Assembly (NCBI GenBank): GCA_031283505.1
Contig: JAITBO010000222.1
Location: forward strand, 1 to 26,194
Length of the DNA stretch: 26,194 bases
Reading direction: 5' to 3'
Source of the DNA: Treponema sp.
GTDB lineage: Bacteria > Spirochaetota > Spirochaetia > Treponematales > Breznakiellaceae
The position numbers and the translations under genes are program-made. Positions 14,468-24,634 of the stretch are shown piece after piece. The stretch's first letter is position 1. Each line of letters starts with the position of its first letter. A model generated the notes under the pieces. It saw only the letters and a program-made list of their open reading frames with translations, was not told where the DNA came from and did no database searches.

Positions 14468-15382
14468 ATGGAACGACACGAACTTCTGCGAAAGATAGCC
14501 GCCTTTCACCTCGCTTCCCGTGATCTGGCGGAAGATCTTTTGGCTGGGGAATTCGCTTCGGTTTTCAGGGGCCAGGGAATAGAATTCGATGAGGTCCGAC
14601 AGTATGAGGCGGGAGACGACATCCGTTCCATAGACCGGAACGTGAGCGCCCGGTTCGGTAAGCCCTTTGTCAAGCTTTACCGGGAAGAACGGGAACTCAC
14701 GGTATTTATCGTCCTGGACTGTTCCGCTTCCATGCGTTCAGGAGGGATCTTCCCGAATGGGGGAAAGGGGGGCCTTTCCAGGTATGAACAAGGGGTGCTG
14801 GCCGCAGCCTTGCTCGCCTTTTCTGCGGAAAGGACGGGGCAGCGGGTTGGGGCGGTGCTTTTTGATCGGGACATCACCAGGATATACAGTCCCCGGAAGG
14901 GAAAGTCCCATGTGCTGGCGATCATAAGCGCCGCCTTGGGAGCGGAAAATCCTGGCCGGGGGAGCGGCCTGGGGACGGCCCTGTCAGGAACCGGACGGCT
15001 TCTCAAACGGCGCAGCCTGGTGGCAGTGATTTCCGATTTCCTCTGTGTAAACTGGGAACAGGAACTGGGGGGCCTCTGTGCCAGGCATGATGTTATCGCC
15101 CTCAGGATCACCGATCCCTTGGACAGCGAAATGCCCCGCATGGGGCTGGCCGCCCTGGAAGATGGTGAGACCGCCTACCGTTTCCATGCCCTCACGTCTT
15201 CCTCCTCTTTCCGCACTGCTTGGTCCGAATGGCACGATGATCGCTCCCGGTCCTGGCAGGCCATCTGCCGCCGTGCGGGCGCAGCCCGGCTTGAACTGAG
15301 TACCTCTACCGACGTTTCCAGTGTTCTGGCCCGTTTCTTTCGGGGAGAACTGCGCCGGAATTACCGCACCCGGAGACATTGA
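14468..15382 (+). CDS. DUF58-family protein (VWA-like)
   Basis: The 304-residue soluble protein has the DUF58 core, GIEFDEVRQYEAGDDIRSID followed by RNVSARFGKPFVKLYREER. A VWA-like segment comes next (FIVLDCSASMRS), whose DxSxS metal site is intact. DUF58 genes nearly always follow moxR, and the pair is thought to assemble or check metal-dependent complexes. There is no signal peptide or membrane helix. No strong ribosome site is seen before the ATG, so translation may depend on coupling to moxR. Its TGA overlaps the next start by one nucleotide. Confidence 0.9.
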   Translation: MERHELLRKIAAFHLASRDLAEDLLAGEFASVFRGQGIEFDEVRQYEAGDDIRSIDRNVSARFGKPFVKLYREERELTVFIVLDCSASMRSGGIFPNGGKGGLSRYEQGVLAAALLAFSAERTGQRVGAVLFDRDITRIYSPRKGKSHVLAIISAALGAENPGRGSGLGTALSGTGRLLKRRSLVAVISDFLCVNWEQELGGLCARHDVIALRITDPLDSEMPRMGLAALEDGETAYRFHALTSSSSFRTAWSEWHDDRSRSWQAICRRAGAARLELSTSTDVSSVLARFFRGELRRNYRTRRH

Positions 15383-16332
15383 TGAGCTTTACTATACTTC
15401 TCTGGCTTCTGATTTTTTCGGTTATCCCCGGAGCGGCTCAGGATGCCGGAGGCCGGCCAGACGAGGCTTACCTTATTCCCCAGACAGTCTTTGTGGGCGA
15501 TCCGGGGCGGCTGGCGCTTCCCTTGGGAACCGTCTTGTCAGGAATCAAGAGTACGGTTCTGGACAATCCTGAAGAGCTTCCCGTTACGCCCGGCTTGATC
15601 ATTTCCAGGGTAGAGTTGGAAAACCGCGGGGAAAATCACCGGCTCCTTGTTGATTTTACGGCTTTTACGCCGGGGGTGATAGAACTGCCGCCTATAGAAA
15701 TCGCTTCCTTCACCTTTACGGGATTAAAGGTAACCGTAGCGTCCATACTGGAGGCCGAAGGGAGCGCCCTGGTACTTTCGGGACCGGCGCCGCCTTTGGC
15801 GGTTCCGGGTACCATGGGGATGATCTACGGGACCGTCCTGGGAGTCGCCGTCTTTATCGCCGGTCTGGTCCTGGCGGGTCTCAAGGGTGGGCCGGTGTTC
15901 AGGTGCTGGCGGGAAAGGTTCAGGCGGCGTTACCTGATCCGGTCCATGAGCCGAGTTCTACGGTATCTGCGGACCGTACTGGACAAAGGCAACTCCGGAA
16001 AAGCGTCTGTGGCGATGGATAAGCTTTCAACGGAATTCAAGACTTTTTTGGGTCTTTTTACCGGGATGAACTGCCGGGCCATGACCGGAGAAGAATTCCT
16101 TTTTCTCTCTTCCCTGACCTCCGATCCGTCGGGTCCATTCCTCCGGGACTTCTTCCGCCGCTGTGACGCCCTGCGGTTCAGCGGCGTGGAAATAGAGTGC
16201 GGATACGTGACGGAGATGCTGGATCAGGCGGGGGATTTTATTAAAAGAATGGAGAAGCACAGAGAAGCGCCTGATACGGGAGAAGCTGCCAGCGCCGTAA
16301 AAATGAAACCTCATGCAGGGAGGGAGGTATGA
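15382..16332 (+). CDS. Single-pass membrane protein of the Bat operon (BatD-like)
   Basis: The 316-residue product begins with a signal peptide (MSFTILLWLLIFSVIPGAAQ). An extracytoplasmic beta-rich part of about 120 residues follows, with the phrase DFTAFTPGVIELPPIEIASF typical of BatD-type proteins. One membrane helix lies near 145-168 (IYGTVLGVAVFIAGLVLAGL), and the cytoplasmic half is basic and helical. Its place between DUF58 and batA is that of DUF4381/BatD-type genes. A TTG three bases upstream is a less likely start. The TGA overlaps the batA start as ATGA. Specific function is unknown; a scaffold linking the VWA proteins to MoxR is plausible. Confidence 0.7.
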   Translation: MSFTILLWLLIFSVIPGAAQDAGGRPDEAYLIPQTVFVGDPGRLALPLGTVLSGIKSTVLDNPEELPVTPGLIISRVELENRGENHRLLVDFTAFTPGVIELPPIEIASFTFTGLKVTVASILEAEGSALVLSGPAPPLAVPGTMGMIYGTVLGVAVFIAGLVLAGLKGGPVFRCWRERFRRRYLIRSMSRVLRYLRTVLDKGNSGKASVAMDKLSTEFKTFLGLFTGMNCRAMTGEEFLFLSSLTSDPSGPFLRDFFRRCDALRFSGVEIECGYVTEMLDQAGDFIKRMEKHREAPDTGEAASAVKMKPHAGREV

Positions 16333-17330
16333 GCATAGGGTTTGAACGGCCCCTGCTGATCACAGCCGGAGCGGTAATCCTCCTCCTCCTCTGCGGCCTC
16401 TCCCGGTTCTTTCGGGACGCTCTGACCCTGGAGATTCCTCTGGGACCGCCGGGGGGCGTTCCCTTCAAGCCTCCTCTGAATCTGACCCTGTTGGTCAAGT
16501 TCCTCCGTATCCCTGAACTCTGCGGCATTTTCCTCCTCTTTGTCGCAGCTGCGGGACCCAGGTTCACCTCCCCGGAACTCGTCTGGTTCAGCCGGGGGGC
16601 GGATATACTCTTTGTACTGGATACAAGCCCCAGCATGGCCGGTCTGGATATGGATGGCCGCAGTCGCTTTGACGCGGCACGGGATCTGGTCCTGGGTTTT
16701 GCCGATGATCGGCCTGCGGACGCCATAGGGCTTGTAGCGGTGGGAAATGAAGCGGGCCTCCTTCTGCCCCCAACGGTGGACAGGCCGCTTCTCTATTCCC
16801 GGCTGGACGCCCTCAGAATAGGGGAAATGGGGGACGGCACCGCTCTGGGACAGGGACTTGCCATAGCGGCTCTGCATATCCGGACTTCCACAGCCCCCCG
16901 CCGGGCGGTGGTCCTAATCACCGACGGGGAGAACAATGCCGGGGCGGTACATCCCGAGACTGCGGCTGAAGCTCTGCGGGCTTCCGGGACCTCCCTCTGG
17001 GTGATAGGAGTTGGGTCCGCCGGGGAAGTCCCCATTGATTATATAGAACCTACCCTTAAGGTCCGAAGAACCGGTTCTTTTGATTCCCGTTTTGATCCGG
17101 AAACCCTTCGCGCCATTGCCCGAAAAGGCGGGGGGACCTTCATCGCCGCCCCCTCCGGGAAGGCTTTTTCCGAAGCCTTTGCCTACCTGACGGAGGCGGA
17201 GATGACGGTCGTGCGTTCCGGAACGGTGAACAAGACGCGGAACGTTCAAAGGCCGGTGATCCTTGCGGCCCTGGTTCTGATCCTCCTTTCCCGGTTTATC
17301 CGGCGCTGGCTTCTGGGGGCGTTCCTGTGA
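16329..17330 (+). CDS. batA: BatA: membrane-anchored VWA-domain protein
   Basis: The 333-residue protein has two N-terminal membrane segments (about 9-25 and 60-77), a VWA domain (about 90-280) and one C-terminal membrane helix (about 308-325). This is the BatA/BatB topology. The metal-ion-dependent adhesion site is complete: D98-x-S100-x-S102 (DTSPSM), a threonine in GDGTALGQGL, and an aspartate in LITDGENN. AGGGAGGT lies directly before the ATG. Bat proteins were described in Bacteroides as aerotolerance factors and in Leptospira as stress-related. The end overlaps batB as GTGA. Confidence 0.9.
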   Translation: MSIGFERPLLITAGAVILLLLCGLSRFFRDALTLEIPLGPPGGVPFKPPLNLTLLVKFLRIPELCGIFLLFVAAAGPRFTSPELVWFSRGADILFVLDTSPSMAGLDMDGRSRFDAARDLVLGFADDRPADAIGLVAVGNEAGLLLPPTVDRPLLYSRLDALRIGEMGDGTALGQGLAIAALHIRTSTAPRRAVVLITDGENNAGAVHPETAAEALRASGTSLWVIGVGSAGEVPIDYIEPTLKVRRTGSFDSRFDPETLRAIARKGGGTFIAAPSGKAFSEAFAYLTEAEMTVVRSGTVNKTRNVQRPVILAALVLILLSRFIRRWLLGAFL

Positions 17331-18331
17331 GTTTTGATTATCCCGTCATCCTTTTGGGCCTTGCGTTTCTCCTTCCCCTGGCGCTTCTTTCGGTCATTCA
17401 TTACCGCTTGAGCAGAGGTGTTCTGGCCTTCTTTCCCCCCTCCCGGCGGGAAAGGGAATTCCGGGAACTCTGGTTCCGTTACCTTTTGTCCGCTTTCTCT
17501 TTTCTCCTGTTTTTCGCCTGCCTTATCATAGCCCTGGCCGGACCCCGTTGGGGAACCCAGCTTACGCCGGAGTTCCGCCGGGGAGCCGATGTGGTTTTGG
17601 CCATAGATCTTTCCCGGAGTATGGATGTCCGGGACGACGGGGAAGGAAGCCCTTCGCGGTTGGAACAGGCGGTGGCCATAGCCAGGGAACTGACGGCGCT
17701 TTCCGGGGGGACCCGCTTTGCCGTGGCGGTGGGAAAGGGGACCGGGGTTCTCGCTGTCCCCCTGACCGATGACGCCGAGGCGCTGACGGCCTTTCTGGAG
17801 GGGCTTTCAACTTCCCTTATCACCGGAAGGGGGACCAATCTGGAATCCCTTATTGCTGCGGCTTCCGGGGCTTTTCAGAACAGTTTTCCTACCCGCAGGC
17901 ATATCATTCTGTTTTCCGACGGAGAGGCCCACCAGGGGTCCTTCTCTCAGGAAATTGAGAAAGCCCTTGTTGCGGAAATCACAATTACGGCGGTGGGTCT
18001 GGGCAGTGAAACAGGCGGGGCGGTCCCCGGTTTTTCCGGTCCTGACGAAGGTTCCGGGGAAACCGTCATGAGTTTTCTCCGTAGGGATACCCTGCGGAAC
18101 GCCGCAGAACAGACCGGCGGCATATACCTTGACGGGACCAGGGAATATGCGGCGGCCTTTCTTGCGGACCATATCGCCGCAACGGTCCGGGAAACCGGGA
18201 CCCGTGTTCCGGGATCGGCGGGCTTCAGGCGGGAACGGATCTCCCGTTCATATATTTTTATCATTGCGGCCCTGGCCGCCTTGGGAATGTCCAAGACTTG
18301 TGAAAAAAAACGGAGGCGTCATGAAGGCTAA
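17327..18331 (+). CDS. batB: BatB: membrane-anchored VWA-domain protein
   Basis: This 334-residue paralogue of BatA has the same plan: membrane segments at about 7-25 and 52-72, a VWA domain about 87-285, and a C-terminal helix near 305-320. The metal site is D94-x-S96-x-S98 (DLSRSM), with GRGTNLES and LFSDGEAH supplying the remaining ligands. The GTG start is supported by GGGGG 8 nt upstream and overlaps the batA stop. The C-terminal tail is strongly basic. The last 11 bp overlap the TPR gene. BatA and BatB are expected to act together at the membrane. Confidence 0.9.
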   Translation: MSFDYPVILLGLAFLLPLALLSVIHYRLSRGVLAFFPPSRREREFRELWFRYLLSAFSFLLFFACLIIALAGPRWGTQLTPEFRRGADVVLAIDLSRSMDVRDDGEGSPSRLEQAVAIARELTALSGGTRFAVAVGKGTGVLAVPLTDDAEALTAFLEGLSTSLITGRGTNLESLIAAASGAFQNSFPTRRHIILFSDGEAHQGSFSQEIEKALVAEITITAVGLGSETGGAVPGFSGPDEGSGETVMSFLRRDTLRNAAEQTGGIYLDGTREYAAAFLADHIAATVRETGTRVPGSAGFRRERISRSYIFIIAALAALGMSKTCEKKRRRHEG

Positions 18332-18956
18332 AAACAGCGCCGGGCGTCTTTTTGCCCGTTATCCGGTAGTCTTTCCCCTGGCCGGAGTTTTTTTTCTTGT
18401 ACTGTCCTGTTCCGATGTGCCGGGAAAGCTTAAAATAATAGAAGGGGGATTCTTCAATTCCCAGGAGATGTATACTGAAGCTATAGTGGCGTACCGTTCT
18501 TCGCTGGCGTTTACCGAGTCCGCCCCTTATGGGGAATACGGCCTGGGGGTCGTCTATCTCTCCCTGGATGAGGGGGACGCGGCTTTGGAACGGTTTACTA
18601 CGGCGGAAAAAGCCCTGGCAGACATTGACGATAAAGAACATCGGGAATTACGTTACCGGATTCACTATAACAGCGGGGTAATCCGGTTTCGGAACGAAGA
18701 TTTTGCCGGCGCGGCGGGGGAATTCCGCAAGGCCTTGGAAGCCAGCGGCAATCATATTGAAGCGAAGCGGAACCTGGAGTTGAGCCTCCTGTCGACAAGC
18801 CGCAGGGGAGACTCCACCCCGTCTCGTCTTATCGATGGGGGTAACGCCGAGAGAGGGGACGATGCCCTCTTTGATTATTTACGCCACAAGGAGCAGGATA
18901 GATGGAGAAGCCGGGAATGGGTCGAAGATACTCCCGTATCGGGGCCGGATTATTAG
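18321..18956 (+). CDS. batC: TPR lipoprotein of the Bat operon (BatC-like)
   Basis: The ATG at 18321 follows CGGAGG and gives a 211-residue protein. An in-frame extension upstream merely reads through batB. The N-terminus is basic, then hydrophobic (FPLAGVFFLVLS), and ends in a cysteine (LVLSC-SD), a spirochaete-style lipobox, so the protein is probably lipidated and held at the periplasmic side. TPR-like helices cover about 50-165 (EMYTEAIVAYRSSLAF, FAGAAGEFRKALEASGNHIEAKRNL). The C-terminus is polar. Bat operons usually encode a TPR protein at this position. The gene overlaps the next one by 55 bp. Confidence 0.8.
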   Translation: MKAKNSAGRLFARYPVVFPLAGVFFLVLSCSDVPGKLKIIEGGFFNSQEMYTEAIVAYRSSLAFTESAPYGEYGLGVVYLSLDEGDAALERFTTAEKALADIDDKEHRELRYRIHYNSGVIRFRNEDFAGAAGEFRKALEASGNHIEAKRNLELSLLSTSRRGDSTPSRLIDGGNAERGDDALFDYLRHKEQDRWRSREWVEDTPVSGPDY

Positions 18957-20482
18957 GATTTCTCACAGGTATAGCCGCCGTTCTCTGTCCGGTTTTTTCA
19001 GAGGAGACCGGATATTTCCCGGACCCGGACTACTACATGGACTATGGCATGGTACCCGAAACCGCGTCACCCGCCGAATTTGTCGAGGATTTGGAAGTGC
19101 TTCTGGAAACTTCCCCGGAAACCCCGGAAGTTCATGCTGAATGGAGGGTCTGCATCCTGGTGAATCATCCGAATCCCCAGGAGGTTTCCGTACGGATTCC
19201 CGATCTCCCTTCTTCCCTTGTGCTGGACCGGTTCCGTACCGCCGTCCGGTTCATCCGGCATGACGAGGCGGCTGACGCGGAGGAAAAGGAAAAGTGGACT
19301 GCGGTGGACTTTTTTTTTACCCCCGGACAGGGGGGCCCGGTTTCCCTTGCCCCTTTTGAAGTACGAGTTCCCGGGGGTTTGGGCCACAGCCCTCCGGTAT
19401 CTGTCCGGGTCCGGGGCGGGAATGAAGAAGCCGGGTCCCTCTGGGCGATGTGGGAGCCCACCCCTGTATCCTTGACGGCGGGACAGAGTGCCGAAGTAAG
19501 GCTCCGTTTCATGACGGGGAAGATGGAAAGTCCGCAGGCCGCTTCCGTTTTGTACCGCCCTGAACCGCCGGTCAATGCCATAATCGAGTCCTTGGGCGTG
19601 ATGGAGACCGGGCCCGGGGAGTTTCTCCTTCGTTTCCGGATTATCCCTCTGGAAGGAGATTTCATCAGCATTCCCCCTACCTCGCTAAAGTACGAAAACG
19701 CTTCTCTCATCGTCCCAGGCCGCGAGTTCTCTGTCCTGCCAGCAATCCCGGCGGCTTCCGCCGTTCCGTCCGCGCAAAGCCCCGCGCCGATTCCGGACCA
19801 AAGAATGAGCGCCAGGACCCCGGGAAATGCGAAACGCGCCGGTGAAGAGCCGTCCCCGGCCCTCATCTTCCCGGACGCTTCGGACCCGTTTTTTCCGCCT
19901 TTTCGCAAGGGCTATGAGCGGGCTCTGGAAGAAGGGCGTTCCTATTGGGATCGGGGCTTGTATGCCGAAGCCCTGGCGTCCCTCAGGCTGAATGAACGGG
20001 AACTTGCGGCGGGTCCAACTCTGGCGCCTTTGCGCAGATCCGCCGAAAATGCACTGGGCATAGGGTTCACGGAAGACGAAAAGTGGCGGCCCCGGTGGTT
20101 TTTCATGGTTTTGGCCGCCGTCGTTTCTTTCATCCTTCCCGTCCTTCTTATAAGCGGCGGCGGAGGGAAAAATTTCACCGTAACTTCAGGTTTTTCCAGG
20201 GGTTATACGTTTATTGTTATATTCTTTTGTATTATAATGGGAGGGCTTCTCTATGGAATTTTCAGCGGACCGGGACGGGTAACGCGGCCCGGCAGAGGCC
20301 GTACTGGGATACTCCGGGAGGCGAATGTTTTTAGGTTACCGGAAGACGGGAACGTTACGGATACGTTTTTCCGGGAGGGGGAACCGGTGCGGATCCGTTC
20401 CTTGACGGACGCCTGGGCCTATGTTGAATCCTTTGAAGGTAAAGCGGGCTGGGTTCCCCTGGATCGGATTATTCCCTATTAA
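18902..20482 (+). CDS. BatD/BatE-like fusion: beta domains, TPR-like helices, two membrane segments, SH3
   Basis: The 526-residue protein has a signal sequence (up to about residue 33) and a large extracytoplasmic beta-rich region (about 70-280) with BatD-like phrases such as LRFRIIPLEGDFISIPPTSLKYE. A Pro/Ala linker leads to a TPR-like segment about 340-390 (YERALEEGRSYWDRGLYAEALASL). Two membrane helices follow (399-419, 434-455). The last 55 residues form a bacterial SH3 domain (ILREANVFRLPEDG...AWAYVESFEGKAGWVPLDRI). In other bacteria BatD and the TPR-SH3 protein BatE are separate; here the two seem joined. AAGGAG lies 8 nt before the ATG. The next gene starts 10 nt downstream. Confidence 0.8.
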   Translation: MEKPGMGRRYSRIGAGLLGFLTGIAAVLCPVFSEETGYFPDPDYYMDYGMVPETASPAEFVEDLEVLLETSPETPEVHAEWRVCILVNHPNPQEVSVRIPDLPSSLVLDRFRTAVRFIRHDEAADAEEKEKWTAVDFFFTPGQGGPVSLAPFEVRVPGGLGHSPPVSVRVRGGNEEAGSLWAMWEPTPVSLTAGQSAEVRLRFMTGKMESPQAASVLYRPEPPVNAIIESLGVMETGPGEFLLRFRIIPLEGDFISIPPTSLKYENASLIVPGREFSVLPAIPAASAVPSAQSPAPIPDQRMSARTPGNAKRAGEEPSPALIFPDASDPFFPPFRKGYERALEEGRSYWDRGLYAEALASLRLNERELAAGPTLAPLRRSAENALGIGFTEDEKWRPRWFFMVLAAVVSFILPVLLISGGGGKNFTVTSGFSRGYTFIVIFFCIIMGGLLYGIFSGPGRVTRPGRGRTGILREANVFRLPEDGNVTDTFFREGEPVRIRSLTDAWAYVESFEGKAGWVPLDRIIPY

Positions 20483-20492
20483 GGTGGCAGGT

Positions 20493-20984
20493 ATGGATTT
20501 TGGAGACATTTTGGATGCCTGGGACAAACAAACAGCCCGGGCCGGAAAAAACCGGGGAACAGATACAGGCGGCGGGATGGAAGCGGTCGCCATTGATCCC
20601 GTAACTGCCTGGCTCCGGGTGAACGGCGTTTATGATAAGGACGCCGAAAACCCGGAAGCGGAAGAACGGCAAGCCACGGAACGGCGCCGCAGGCTCAGGA
20701 TGAAAAAGCCTGATGCGACTCTTGACCTCCACGGGCTTACCAGGGACGAAGCCTGGACATCTATGGAAACTTTTTTTGAGGAGAGCCGCCAGAAGGAGTT
20801 GGAAAAGGTCCTCCTCATACACGGCAAGGGAAACCATTCGGAAGGGGAGGCGGTATTGAAACGAGCCGTCCTCCAATTCATAGAAAAATGCCCCTATGCG
20901 GGGGAAAGCGGCCAGCCAAATGTGGAATTGGGGGGAAGCGGCGCTACCTGGGTATTGCTAAAGGCTACCGCTCCCGGTAAATGA
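20493..20984 (+). CDS. Smr-domain protein
   Basis: The ATG at 20493 (after AAGGTGGCAG) gives 163 residues; the frame extends upstream only as a shadow of the previous gene. Residues about 70-160 form an Smr domain, with [12 protein letters not shown] at its start, the [11 protein letters not shown] loop, and [11 protein letters not shown] at the end. Smr domains are nucleases or nucleic-acid binders, seen as MutS2 tails and in ribosome-rescue factors. The first 60 residues are polar and of unknown role. It is probably the last gene of the Bat transcript by position only. The 3' end overlaps convergent infA by 20 bp. Confidence 0.9.
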   Translation: MDFGDILDAWDKQTARAGKNRGTDTGGGMEAVAIDPVTAWLRVNGVYDKDAENPEAEERQATERRRRLRMKKPDATLDLHGLTRDEAWTSMETFFEESRQKELEKVLLIHGKGNHSEGEAVLKRAVLQFIEKCPYAGESGQPNVELGGSGATWVLLKATAPGK

Positions 20985-21189
20985 TGCGCCCCCTGCTTAA
21001 ATCGTAGGGAGAGAGGGCTATCTTTACCCGGTCACCGGGAACAATGCGAATGTAATGCTTACGCATTTTACCGGAAAGGTGGGCGAGAATGCGGTGACCA
21101 TTCTGATTATCAAGCTCAACTCTGAACATGGTGTTTGGAAGGGCTTCACGAACGACCCCTTCGACTTCAATAGCTTCTTCTTTAGCCAC
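20965..21189 (-). CDS. infA: Translation initiation factor IF-1
   Basis: The 74-residue OB-fold protein matches IF-1 throughout: (M)[25 protein letters not shown], then [19 protein letters not shown] and [21 protein letters not shown]-1 binds the 30S A site during initiation. It starts at GTG with AGAGGAGT 6 nt upstream. It stands alone, away from the ribosomal protein operon, with its own promoter (21209-21237). Its end overlaps the Smr gene on the other strand. Confidence 0.97.
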   Translation of the reverse strand: MAKEEAIEVEGVVREALPNTMFRVELDNQNGHRILAHLSGKMRKHYIRIVPGDRVKIALSPYDLSRGRIIYRER

Positions 21190-21208
21190 TATAACTCCTC
21201 TTTAATCT

Positions 21209-21237
21209 ATGCTACCTATTCGTTCCGGTCCTGTCAA
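21209..21237 (-). promoter_or_regulatory. Promoter of infA
   Basis: TTGACA (21237-21232) and TAGCAT (21214-21209) are 17 bp apart on the minus strand, giving a leader of about 12-15 nt. MITE copy 2 starts 19 nt upstream of the -35 box, the same distance as copy 1 from the beta-barrel promoter. Confidence 0.7.
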
Positions 21238-21256
21238 CTGCCCCTGTGGGACAGAG

Positions 21257-21450
21257 CAGGATAAACGCATAGAAATGAGAGTATGCCTAAACTGCCCGGC
21301 TAATAATCACCGAAGGGCACAGTACCCTTGAACTGGCGGTACTTCGTGGCAAAAAACCACGGAGGACACGGAGTTTCACGGAGATAAAACCCGATTAGTA
21401 ATAAAAACCCGGTATTCCTCCGTGATTAAAATTCCTATGCGTTTATCCTG
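21257..21450. mobile_element. MITE-like element, copy 2 (194 bp)
   Basis: The ends are a perfect 16-bp inverted repeat, CAGGATAAACGCATAG and its complement (17 bp if the flanking G/C pair is counted). The interior matches copy 1 (1936-2131) along its whole length in the same orientation, including GAGAGTATGCCTAAA, CGAAGGGCACAGTACCCTTG and AACCCGATTAGTAATAAAAA. The flanks carry a longer direct repeat, CCCTGTGGGACAGA (21242-21255) and CCCTGCGGGACAGA (21451-21464), unlike the 9-bp repeat at copy 1. It lies between the infA promoter and the 3' end of the histidine kinase gene, 22 bp from the latter. Confidence 0.75.
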
Positions 21451-21472
21451 CCCTGCGGGACAGATTTGAATC

Positions 21473-23224
<1,752 letters not shown>

Positions 23225-23233
23225 TATTGTCTC

Positions 23234-24394
23234 TTATAGAAGACAAGCGATGAACGTACAGTTATGGAAGCGGTTCACGGTGTATCCTTTTTCAGTATAC
23301 ACCGGACAGATTTCGCCGCCCGAGTAACTGAAGATATAGCCCGAAGAATCCGTCAGGGTATCCCGAATTTTATCCATTTCCGCAGTAGAATTGGCTTCCA
23401 GAACAAAGTAGCGGGTCAGGCAGGAAAACATGAGGATACAAGAACTGCCATCGTTCTTCTTTTCAAGAATCCGTTCCAGGGTTTCGCCGGTGGTTCGTAT
23501 TACATCGGAGTAATCTATTCCGCCCACCGCCAGGGTTACGTTTTCCGGCATATTGCCACCGCAGGCAGCGTAGCCTTCTTTGGTGAGAAGGTAAATAGAA
23601 CGGGCAACAGGTTTTGTACCATCATTGTAGTCGATTACAAAGGGAAAGAGCGATACCGCCCAGGTACCGCCTTTATGTTGAATGCCTATGCTCTGAAGAT
23701 AATCAAGAACCGGCATATTGTTTACTTCCATAAGGATGTTGTCTTTTGACTTGGTGATAACACCCCGCTGTTTTTGTATCTTGTCTTCCGAGAAGGAGGT
23801 TACGAAGAAAGAAGGGTGCAGATCGCCGTAAAGAAGCGCGAATACCAGATTTTTTTCGCAGGCTTCCCCGTTATAGATGCTCCGGTTAAGGCTGTAGTCC
23901 ACCGACGAATCTATTGCAAGGGAACCGAAAATGGGAATGCCCCCGGAGGCTTTGTCGAGGCTTAGGGCGATGATTTCACCGCCTAGATCATTTATGAAGG
24001 GTACAAAAGTGAGTATCATGGCTGGCTGGCCGGGATGTTTCGTACAGGTTTCCTGATAGGCGTTACAGATAGGCCCATCTATGTCTTTGCCGGTGAGTTC
24101 CGCCGCGCCGGTAAAAAAATCCGTGTCATCGCTGGTAAGAACCAGAAGTCCCAGCGACATTTCGCCTGTCATACCGGGCACCGCCGTCCCTGCGGTGGTT
24201 ATGCCGATTACATCAAAAGGCAGAGCCGCGCAGATCGTCCGAATGGCGCCGGAATCAATAAAATCGGTGTAACAGGTAAGTATACCCAGGGAACTTTTGC
24301 GCAGGCCGCTGATATCAATCTGTTCCAGAATTTCCGCCGCCGCCATATCAGGATCATCAACTTCCAATGTGAAAGCCGTCATAGTTTTGATCAT
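23234..24394 (-). CDS. FIST-domain sensor protein (NosP-like)
   Basis: The ATG at 24394 follows AGGAGAATACC and gives 386 residues; an upstream in-frame extension to 24550 lacks support and crosses a repeat. The N-terminal FIST domain includes SSLGILTCYTDFIDS, FDVIGITTAGTAV and SLGLLVLTSDD. The C-terminal FIST_C domain ends with the family signature YSGGEICPVY...NRFHNCTFIACLL. No membrane or signal segments exist. FIST proteins of this size that sit beside a hybrid kinase include NosP, a haem-containing nitric oxide sensor of NahK-type kinases. Whether this one binds haem cannot be read from sequence with confidence. It is the first gene of a two-gene unit. Confidence 0.85.
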   Translation of the reverse strand: MIKTMTAFTLEVDDPDMAAAEILEQIDISGLRKSSLGILTCYTDFIDSGAIRTICAALPFDVIGITTAGTAVPGMTGEMSLGLLVLTSDDTDFFTGAAELTGKDIDGPICNAYQETCTKHPGQPAMILTFVPFINDLGGEIIALSLDKASGGIPIFGSLAIDSSVDYSLNRSIYNGEACEKNLVFALLYGDLHPSFFVTSFSEDKIQKQRGVITKSKDNILMEVNNMPVLDYLQSIGIQHKGGTWAVSLFPFVIDYNDGTKPVARSIYLLTKEGYAACGGNMPENVTLAVGGIDYSDVIRTTGETLERILEKKNDGSSCILMFSCLTRYFVLEANSTAEMDKIRDTLTDSSGYIFSYSGGEICPVYTEKGYTVNRFHNCTFIACLL

Positions 24395-24483
24395 GGTATT
24401 CTCCTCTTGATTTTTCAAAGGCCGCCTCAAAAGCAACCTTGAAATTCGCAGTTTTACAAGGCTGAAAGCCTGAAAAACTACAA

Positions 24484-24541
24484 GAGTCTGTCCCAAAACT
24501 GTGCGCGTTAGCGCATAGTCAATTAGTTTTGGGACAGGCTC
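24484..24541. repeat. Large inverted repeat between the FIST unit and the aminotransferase gene
   Basis: Arms GAGTCTGTCCCAAAACT (24484-24500) and AGTTTTGGGACAGGCTC (24525-24541) match in 16 of 17 positions. Within the loop, TGCGC and GCGCA add a second stem. On the minus strand it follows the aminotransferase stop by about 90 nt and precedes TTGTAGTTTTT, so it may end that transcript. The long arms also resemble the ends of a small IS-derived element. The shared words GAGTCTGTC at 271-279 (minus) and AGTTTTGGGAC at 1788-1798 point the same way. Confidence 0.65.
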
Positions 24542-24634
24542 AATATACATAAATTATATCACCCTCTTTCGGAAAAAAGAAGGGTTAAACAGCATTTGAG
24601 GCCCTCTTTGCGCAAAAAATCCTGGAATATCTCG

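Noticed and set aside
24395..24550. N-terminal extension of the FIST protein by 52 residues
   Set aside because: The extension crosses the large inverted repeat and lacks a ribosome site, while the ATG at 24394 follows a good one.
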